Assembly (NCBI GenBank): GCA_030141605.1
Contig: JAQGDQ010000663.1
Coordinates: 1-64,000 of the forward strand
From: Tubiluchus corallicola
Lineage: Eukaryota; Priapulida; Priapulimorpha; Priapulimorphida; Tubiluchidae
DNA: 64,000 nucleotides
Direction: 5' to 3'
Below the pieces are notes generated by a model. It saw only the letters and a list, made by a program, of their open reading frames with translations, was not told where the DNA came from and did no database searches. Position 1 is the first letter of the stretch. Each line of letters starts with the position of its first letter. The translations under genes were made by a program, and so were the position numbers. This document shows positions 56,465 through 64,000 of the stretch, piece by piece.

Positions 56465-57470
56465 TCTGAATTAAATAATGTAAATATATATGGATGCAAG
56501 TGTAAATTACAATTGTGAAGATTAGGTTGCTGCTGTCCAAAGTTGTGATAAAACGAGCATGTAGAATAGGTCTGTAAATAACATTAATATCTACTCCTCT
56601 AGATATTAAATTAATAAATTCAATTAAAATTGAAAAAATTGTGTAAAATAATTGATTATCTTGTTAACATGTTTAATTCAAAATAATTATTACTGACTTT
56701 AATCTGTTGAATTAAATATAAACAGTTTGAAATATATTTTGAAAATGTACAGTTTAATAATAATAGGTTTACTATTTTGCTACCTGTTATCTACGAAATT
56801 TTATCGCATTTTTGCTAATGTTTGTAATAACAACAGTAATAATAATTATCTTACTAACTGTGTGGTTATTAGGAATGTAATAAATATAATGAAAGCCTTT
56901 ATTTAAAGTGCAGGAAAAGAGCTCATTTTTGCTTAGTTGTTGTCTGCCTTTCATATTGATACTGTGTTATTTTATTTTTACGAAGTATTGTGAGATTGTT
57001 ATCGAACGTCATTATAATTATTATTAAATGTTGGAGAATTTATATTGTTTGTATTAAATAAATTTAATTTAACTGACTTTTTGCCTTTAGTCGTACATGC
57101 AGTGTACTGTTTGAAATTGTGCAATTATAGTAAAAGTACAGGCCTTGCAAATGACAGCAATCACAACGGCATGCTTAAATTCTATGTTATGGGTAAATAT
57201 TATAAATTTTCGGTAATAAATACAGTACACGGCATTATTTTTTGTAACAATAATTTATACTTTTTAAAATTTTACAAAAAAATGCTTAATGCTTTTAATG
57301 CCGTTTCTCTTATTCAAATTATTTTTTTGTGGGTTTCCAAATTCACCTTTGCCAAGGTCATGTACTCTTTACATTCACCTTTAGGCTTGAAATTATAAGT
57401 ATGCTTCAAATTTTATTGAACTTCTTTTGCTCTATGCCTACTGGATGAAGTTTGAACTGCTTTCACCGCT
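56465..57470. other. intergenic, no gene recognised
   Basis: Very AT-rich sequence after CREBRF. A 117-codon ORF at 57045-57398 has no recognisable domain. Confidence 0.5.
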
Positions 57471-57660
57471 GGTGGATACAGTGTTTAAAGCACGAATGGT
57501 TTAAGGCATGCGTAATCTAAGCCAAAGGTCTGTGGTTCAAATCCAAGATGTGTTCCCACTTCAAATTTCTTGCCTTTCAAGATTGATGTCAAAGTTTAAT
57601 TTTTGTTGGTTCATACCATCATCTTGGCTTAAGATTATAATAACTAACTACTCAAGGGAT
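57470..57660 (+). mobile_element. tRNA-like SINE, copy 1
   Basis: A perfect RNA polymerase III B box, GGTTCAAATCC (57534-57544), with a weak A box before it, followed by a body containing GGTTCATACCATCATCTTGG. Confidence 0.5.
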
Positions 57661-57814
57661 TTCTGGCTCAAAATTAATCAAAAGTAAAAAATCTAGTTAT
57701 AGTTCTAAAATCACTCTAGTGCGGGTGATTCTGATATTAGAAATGACCAATTTGGGTGGCCAACCATAAGCCTTTAAGAAATTGATGAATTTCGAACTGC
57801 GTTAATTGACCACA

Positions 57815-57990
57815 AGCGGATACAGTGGCAAAGTGGTCTAGACGACTACAATGAAAACAGAAGGTCAGTAGTTCAAATCTAGGATGTGTCAAACTTTTTC
57901 ACCTTTTGTGTCTTTTATGTTTTGTGACAAATTTAGTTAACTGTGGGTTTATACCGGGTTAGTACCTTAAACTAAAGAAAATAAAATAAT
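57815..57990 (+). mobile_element. tRNA-like SINE, copy 2
   Basis: A box TGGCAAAGTGG (57826-57836) and B box AGTTCAAATCT (57870-57880) at tRNA-like spacing. A body similar to copy 1 follows (GGTTTATACCGGGTTAGTAC). It cannot fold into an obvious full tRNA, so I call it a SINE. Confidence 0.6.
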
Positions 57991-58254
57991 TTTCACGTAA
58001 ACCAGTCAAAATTAGAAAAACAGTGTTATTGCAAGAGATGGTAATCACTAATCAGTCTTGTAAAAAAAGTGCAAGTATATGGTGGCACTCTTCTAAGCAC
58101 CGAAGATGATATTAAAAGTAAAAAAGCAACAAGCAATGGATGCCTTAGTTCAATGCAAAGATGTATTAACTAGCAAGAAATTAAGTCTTAACGTAATACT
58201 TTGACATAAATGTTAACATAAGGCTTTATTAATGCTTACGTTACCAGCATAATT

Positions 58255-58645
58255 ATTGTGAAACATGGGGTTTAACGATTACACTCAAGAAAAGCCGATT
58301 GAAACATTTCATGAGTCTTATAAGGAAGGTTTTAAAGCTAAGATGGATATACATAACCAATAACGGAAATTTATACACTAGAACGAAAGAAATTCCTTGA
58401 AGTTCAAAAGTCGATTCGCAGAGTAGGATGGCTAGGACACCTTCTAAGATTAACAAGTGAAGTGCCGATAAGAATCGCTTTAAAAGAAGCCTTAAAACCT
58501 TACAAAAAAAACCACCTGGCAAACCAAAAACAACATACTTGGATAGTTAAGATAAAAAGGTATTCAACAACTTCAACCAAGCCTATCTTTAGGGGCAGGG
58601 AACTTTTGCTGTTAGCTGCAGATGGTAATGGGTGGAGTACTCTAA
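58255..58645 (+). mobile_element. non-LTR retrotransposon 3' end (family R), copy 2
   Basis: The plus strand reads RRVGWLGHLLRLTSEVPIRI, then ALKEALKP. This is the RWLGHxLR C-terminal motif common in RTE-like and related non-LTR polyproteins. The same sequence is at 59165-59575 (plus) and 40070-40390 (minus). Confidence 0.75.
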
Positions 58646-59164
58646 TAAAATGTTAATTCCTCAATGTCTAGAATAAATGGAATGAGACCTTGAAGAAGTA
58701 AGTGCCATAATTATTATGGAATCCACGATAGTGGCGAAAATTTCCTAAACGAAAGATGCACTTTACTAAGTATGATGTAATAAGGAAGCTCATTTAACAA
58801 CTTGCCGTTCAGATTTCATCGCAGGCTGTCACTTTGTTCTGGCTGGGCCTGGGTCATTCAATGGAAATTTTAATCACGTCCACTGTAAACTCTGTAGTAG
58901 GTGTGAGGATTCTCTATTAGAAAGCGAATTTGAATTGAATAGGATCTACGACTTTCGAATACGAATCCAACCGAATTTCAGTACTTCGTATTCGCATTGA
59001 GTTTGTAAGATTTTTGAACAAATGTTCGAATCAGTAGTAAAAAGTGGTCTTGCAAAAATCATGCACATTAGTTGATTTTGTACTGCAGTAAAACCACTAT
59101 TAGTTTATTTAAAAGTAGAATACTCCAACAAATGTTAAATATAGACATACCTCGCTAAAAGATG

Positions 59165-59575
59165 TTGTTTTTCCAGGAGTTGTTGAAACAGCGAAACTTG
59201 GGATTTAACAATTACTCAAGAAAAGCAGATTGACACATTTCCTAGAACTGTTCTTAGGAAAGTTTTAAAGATAAGATGGCCATACATTATCAAAAGTGAT
59301 GATTTATACACCAGAACACAAGAAATTTCTTCGAGTTCAAAAGTCAAGATTCGAAGATTAAGATGGCTGAATCAACTAAGATTACCAAAATTAATGAAGC
59401 ACCAGCAAGAATTGCCTCAAAGGAAGCCTCAAAACCTTGCATAAAAACCGCTTGGCAAACCTAATAGCTAAGATAAATAAAGCTGTTCAACAACTTCAAC
59501 CAAATCTATCTTTAGAAGTTGAAGAACTTACGCTGTTAGCTGCAGGTGGAATACTCTGATAAATATTGATATCAC
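59165..59575 (+). mobile_element. non-LTR retrotransposon 3' end (family R), copy 3
   Basis: Close relative of copy 2: ATTACTCAAGAAAAGCAGAT, AAGTTTTAAAGATAAGATGG and TTCAACAACTTCAACCAA. The copies are less than 1 kb apart in the same orientation. Confidence 0.75.
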
Positions 59576-59689
59576 AATGCCTACAATAGGTGGCATGAGA
59601 CTTTGAAGCAGCAGAAGAAGTTTATTAAAAATTTTGCTAATTGCATGCTGTTTCAAACACTTTAATGATAAAGAATATATGTGGCTGTA

Positions 59690-59815
59690 ATGCTGAATTA
59701 TTCGAATCTATAATTTTAGATTCGAATCGAATTCGAACTAAAAAATTAGTCCGAATCGAATTCGAATGGTCGAATTCAATTCGAATGTTCGAACTCGAAA
59801 GTTAGATACTCAATC
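59690..59815 (+). repeat. AATTCGAA-rich tract
   Basis: Clustered ATTCGAATCGAATTCGAA-type motifs. A second cluster is at about 58918-59050, on the other side of non-LTR copy 3. Together they may be the ends of one interrupted element. Confidence 0.4.
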
Positions 59816-60159
59816 CTACTCTGTTGTCCATGTGAAAACAAACAGAACATAAGAAATAATTATACCATGTAGACAAGACTACACACAGAAGTTTTGTAGA
59901 AGAGTTAGCTTAATTAGCTATTATTTTATAATATTTATGTGGATTAAACCGGTAGTCTAGACCCAAATGATGCTGGAGGTTACTAGACAGTCTAAGGCTG
60001 AAGCGCGCTTACTTACTGATGTTAGACCATACATTGATTTCCAAGAAACAAACTCGCCCTTATTGAATTAGCTTCAGTCAAGCGATTACTTTTGCGGTAA
60101 TGGCGATTTGCGGGTTACTGTTGTCAACGTTAAGTATTGACATGAAACTTGAAAGGCAG

Positions 60160-60435
60160 GAAACGTGAAAAAGTTGGAATACAGACACTTGAGATGGATT
60201 GGGCATATGCTTGGACTACCTGACGTTAGTACAGTAAAGGTAGCTCTACAACAATCAACAGAAACATCCAGAAAACCAGCAGGAAGACAGATGTTACCGT
60301 AAAAAGTTTTAGATTTTAGATATGTCTTGCCTCTTCAGTACTGATCCTTAGAGATAGCAGTACGTTGGCCATTGCAGGAATTAGGGGGGGGGGGGTCCTG
60401 GCATAAAGAGGTGAACAGAATCGTGGACGAGTGAT
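60160..60435 (+). mobile_element. non-LTR retrotransposon C-terminal fragment, second family
   Basis: Reads YRHLRWIGHMLGLPDVSTVK, then VALQQSTETSRKPAGRQM: the RWIGHxLRxP and GRQ motifs of non-LTR polyprotein tails, more diverged from copies 1-3. A run of 12 G follows at 60384-60395. Confidence 0.7.
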
Positions 60436-61030
60436 TCAGTAGATGATGATGATGACTAAAGTGGTGCCCAGAGATCCCGAGTGCTTGACTTGAATTCGAT
60501 TTAAAATGTTCTCAGTAATGATAAGCGTGATAACATTTCATCGTGAAATGAAGATAGTTGAAAAGTCAGAACAAACCAGATGTAAAAAAAATTCAATGAA
60601 TGTAAAGTTGCGAGATATTGTAAAAACTTGGAATGTTTACAAAGTACATGAAAGCGATCCCTAGGCACGCCACGGGGATCTAGACACAGACAGCTCTAAA
60701 GAGAACAACTTTGTTTTTCAGTATGTGCACGACTGCTTTATGAATAGTTTTAATTTGCATTTTTGCCTGAATTAGTCAGATTAGACAAAAACCATTTACT
60801 ACTTTAGACTTTTGTGATTTCTTTCTTAAAAGATTCATGATGTTCACTTCTATATTTTAATAGACGATGCTACAAAGATATTCGTTTATTTAGTGCATAA
60901 TCTTTGAAGACCTTACAGCAAGTTCTATATAAAACATAAAGTTTAAGTGTTTTTTTGTAGCTTCAGACATCAGGTCTCTGTTTAAGGTATCATCTTGAAC
61001 AAACAACAGAGCAACAATTTTGTCTTGACA

Positions 61031-61100
61031 ATGTGCACTAGAAGAACTCTCACCTACTTCACAATTGCATTTTATTATGTTTTGCTCGGCATTGAAGGAG
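61031..61100 (+). CDS. MFS transporter exon 1
   Basis: ATG at 61031; 23 codons plus one base; donor GAG/GTAAGC. The short N-terminus leads straight into TM1. Confidence 0.7.
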
Positions 61101-63779
61101 GTAAGCCGTGCTTTTTGATTCTAGTACAATTTTAATATTTCTTCAAAATGTAAGTTGTGGCATGTAACCTGTCGGAAGAATGCAGTTTTACATTGTGGTG
61201 CAATAGATTATTGCAGAATTTGCCTACATGACACCTGTGACAGTCAGTCTGCCTAATCGTATTCTATTGTGAAAAAGTGTGGTTAATATATTTGCAAGCG
61301 GTTAAATCTGCTGTCTGCAGAACTATACATTAACTTTTAATAGTAAGTAGTCGTGGATGTTCGAGCAGTGTTGTGCTGTAAATTTACTTTAATTATTTTT
61401 CAGCTGTAATTTTTCCCACACTCTGGCTGTACTTGCGGGATAGGTTTGGCGCACCTGAGTACATGGTTGGGCTTGTAATGGCTGTGTTTAATTTGTCAGG
61501 TAATGTAAGATAACTATATAATAGGAGAACACTATGTATTCATTGTGCCAGCTCTGTATGTCTCCTTAGACTTAGAGGGTTCCAATTTTGCTATGACATC
61601 TACATTAGGTCTTGTAGTTTAGTGCCAAACTGTGTAAGATTGATCAATGTGCTTGTACTGTGGTTTATTTGACTTTTGCAATATAATGATACATTTTCAC
61701 ATGGATTGTTGATTGCCTTTACAAAACTTCTGTTATAGCCGTGTAATTGAATTTTTGTAAATTAGCAACTCACCTGCTGTTTTTTATGTTGAGATATACA
61801 CTGAGTGCAGTTTATTAGACTCACGGTTAGTAGAATCAGTCGCGTAATTGACTCAGAAATGTCTGGCATGGGCAGCTCCTATTCAATTGTATATAAAAAC
61901 TGTTCACTCAATTTACTCAAACAACTTCATGTAATTGACTAAATTTTTTGCTTCATCTTGTTAAAATATGAAATTTGTGCATGAGGAATAAGTCTTTACT
62001 ACATTTAAGTTTTCTTCCCTTTTGTGCACTTTAATGTATGTAGAAACAATCATGTTAAGTACTGATTTGTTTGTAATTATCACGACTAATATGTTAACGT
62101 AGTGGTTTTGCTTTGAACTGTCACCCGCTCATGCACTCACAGTTAATCTCTTTGTCCAAGCATTTATGCAAGCCAAACTTATCATTTGCCTAGCAGTTTC
62201 CTTTTGACACTCTTGCTGCTTTTCACAGAACATTTATCGGTTAACTGTTGCTGCCGCCAATGGCAGTAATCTGTTGGAATTCTTTGTGACTTTTACATTG
62301 CAAGCATAAACATTATAGAGCTTCTAAAAGTATAGAACTCATGTTAATTTTGAGAAATGGAGCCTTTGATGGATGACAGGCAGTGATCTGTTTGAGGAAT
62401 TAGTTCCTTTCTGTCATCCATGGCACATAGTGGTAGGCACAACCTTCATATTGATTATGGCTATATAATTTTACTGTTTACTTTTACTCATATAGAAAAT
62501 GTATATATTTATTTCTTGTACCTAATAGGTAATAAATAAATAAATAAATAAGCGTAAAACCCAAGATTTGAGCCTGTTGCTGCCTTTACAGTGCATACTA
62601 AGCTGAAGTGTCATGACTCATACTTCTATACTAGAATTACCAGAAATGTTTTGGCATTATTATAGGTCTTAAAATGTATACCTTACTTCAGAATGCTGCA
62701 GAATATGAAAAATCGTCATTTTCCCTTAAAGGAACACAGGATGATTTTTCATATGCTAGCCCATTTTCAAGTACGGTAAAAAGTATACATTTTAACACCA
62801 ATAATACTGTAAAAGTGTTTCTGATAATTAAATAATAGATTAAAAACTTAATTAACGGTGGGCAAGCCCAACTAACTAACTATCACAAACTAACATAATT
62901 TTCAACATCAAACACATTTGTGAATAGCACAGTGCTACTGTAAGAGATTCAGTGTGTTGTAATAAAACTCGGCAATTTCAAATTTACGCATGAGCTGTCG
63001 AACGTGTGCGGTTCATCATAAACTAACACATCTGAACTGAGAGATACAGCGTCAGTTTTTTTTGTGCAACACTTTCCAAATTACCCGTTTAACTAGCGAA
63101 TAGCGAAAAGTGCATGTAACAGCGAAGAACTAGAACAGGCGCGAACGCGAAATTGCGTTTGTGTGGTAATAATTGTTTTACGTAAGTTTTCTTTCAATAT
63201 TTTAAAGAATCGCGTGTTTTGACCTACAGTTTAACATTAGTTCCGGTTTTTCTTGAAACGAGTTCTGAACAAGCCTGTAGGTTAAACTGAGGACTCATAA
63301 TTGAAGGATTTTAGGTGTACTTCTCTTGTTGCTGTTTTGATTGTGTCATCATTTGAGCAAAGCAGCTCAATATGTTATCATACTGGGAGAGAACAAACTT
63401 CTCATGAAGGGTTGCTGGGCTTGTCCTCCACAGGCATTGGAACAGTTTGTATGAAACAGTCCAATGCTAAAGGGTAAATATTATGAAAAATCAGCTGAAG
63501 TGTGTAAGGCAACTATTGTAACCAAAGATTCACTGTCCTTCATTTTTTAGTTTATTTTTGAGTCATGTTATCTGATTAAGTGTTCACTAGGAGGACTGCT
63601 TTTCACTGTTTTTTAATTATTAGGTTTTTTTGCTTCGCCGTTAATTGGTCGATGGTCAGATGTTTCGAGCAAGTCTAAGCTAATATTAGCCTTTGCAAAT
63701 CTCTGGGAGATTGTTGGTAATATATTGTACATGATGGGCCTGTCTCAATGGATGCTAGTCCTTGGCAGGTTACTAGCAG
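61031..63779 (+). CDS. MFS transporter, MFSD8-like, N-terminal part (runs off window)
   Basis: Membrane transporter of the major facilitator superfamily. Three coding exons: 61031-61100, 61404-61499, 63624-63779. All introns are in phase 1 with good GT/AG sites (GTAAGC, GTAATG, GTAATT). The joined 107 residues begin MCTRRTLTYFTIAFYYVLLG. They give TM1 (about 7-29), TM2 (about 40-60) and TM3-TM4 (about 75-105), with the loop signature GRWSDVSSKSK between TM2 and TM3, which is the MFS motif A region, and the GRLLAG end of TM4. Phrasing such as FFASPLIGRWSD and GN.LY resembles the lysosomal MFSD8/CLN7 group. The rest of the 12-TM protein lies beyond 64000, so the subfamily is only likely. Confidence 0.75.
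61404..61499 (+). CDS. MFS transporter exon 2
   Basis: 96 nt after TTTTTCAG; donor TCAG/GTAATG. It encodes AVIFPTLWLYLRDRFGAPEY and the start of TM2. Confidence 0.8.
61505..62655 (+). other. MFS transporter intron 2, left part
   Basis: AT-rich intron. About 61795-61890 shares a diverged stretch (GTCTGGCATGGGCAG) with about 54655-54730. A short TAAA run lies near 62530-62550. No coding content seen. Confidence 0.5.
62660..63170 (-). mobile_element. dispersed repeat X, copy 2, with terminal hairpin
   Basis: Inside the MFS transporter intron, in opposite orientation to 26070-26575. Its left end is a nested inverted repeat: TTAAAATGTATAC at 62669-62681 pairs with 62783-62795, and ATATGAAAAATCGTC at 62703-62717 pairs with 62740-62754 (one mismatch). 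Confidence 0.65.
63624..63779 (+). CDS. MFS transporter exon 3
   Basis: 156 nt after TTATTAG; donor GCAG/GTAATT. It carries FFASPLIGRWSD (motif A) and ends WMLVLGRLLA. Confidence 0.85.
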
Positions 63780-64000
63780 GTAATTGTTTTAGAAACTATC
63801 TCCATTAACTATTAAAAATTTTTCTATTACAGGTCGTTTTGGATTTTATTAAATTAAAACTATGTCCATGTAGATGTAAGGGAATCAGTTTTTCGAAAGA
63901 TGTCCTACTTTTAATGGTTTAAATTGCCATTATTGTGAATAAGTACTTACAATGTTGTTAATTTACGAATTATTGTAAATAAGTGCTTACCTGAGCACCT

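Noticed and set aside
57826-57900. Functional tRNA gene
   Set aside because: A and B boxes are present but no complete cloverleaf or anticodon stem could be paired. It better fits a SINE head.

Overview
The window is eukaryotic nuclear DNA from an animal, most likely a marine invertebrate. It has AT-rich, intron-rich genes with GT/AG splice sites and very large amounts of satellite, microsatellite and transposon sequence. Gene families alone do not fix the phylum. A 21-cysteine metallothionein and the nicotinic receptor are compatible with a lophotrochozoan such as a mollusc, but this is inference.

Five genes can be read. (1) A complete six-exon nicotinic acetylcholine receptor alpha-type subunit lies on the minus strand (32265 down to 11443, 499 aa). 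It includes the 45-bp and 110-bp exons typical of the family. (2) An intronless TTLL4-like tubulin/protein glutamylase (23574-25457, plus strand, 627 aa) is nested inside receptor intron 2. (3) A two-exon metallothionein (36986-37959, plus, 68 aa). (4) A seven-exon CREBRF/REPTOR-type bZIP regulator (44387-55175, plus, 630 aa). (5) The first three coding exons of an MFS transporter resembling MFSD8 (61031-63779, plus), which continues beyond the window.

The left third (1-22.3 kb) is a rearranged segmental duplication of the receptor gene. Positions 442-8237 repeat 14341-22055 directly. Positions 8238-10430 are an inverted copy of 19014-16784. A 341-bp, apparently perfect inverted repeat (101-441 and 1544-1884) replaces the 3' part of the large exon in the left copy. 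The distal copy belongs to the complete gene. The left copy and the inverted fragment carry broken or isolated exons. The structure fits microhomology-mediated template switching, but also collapsed haplotypes or a misassembly.

Receptor introns hold 42-bp, 32-bp, 29/51-bp and 16/32-bp satellites, an AAGAC pentamer array, a GA microsatellite, and an old non-LTR retrotransposon with its own insertion. The right half carries several non-autonomous elements: a 1.5-kb foldback element, a pair of TTAA-flanked MITEs in and behind CREBRF, further MITEs, four copies of a non-LTR element's 3' end, and tRNA-like SINE pieces. No bacterial-type system, CRISPR array, rRNA or intact tRNA gene was seen.
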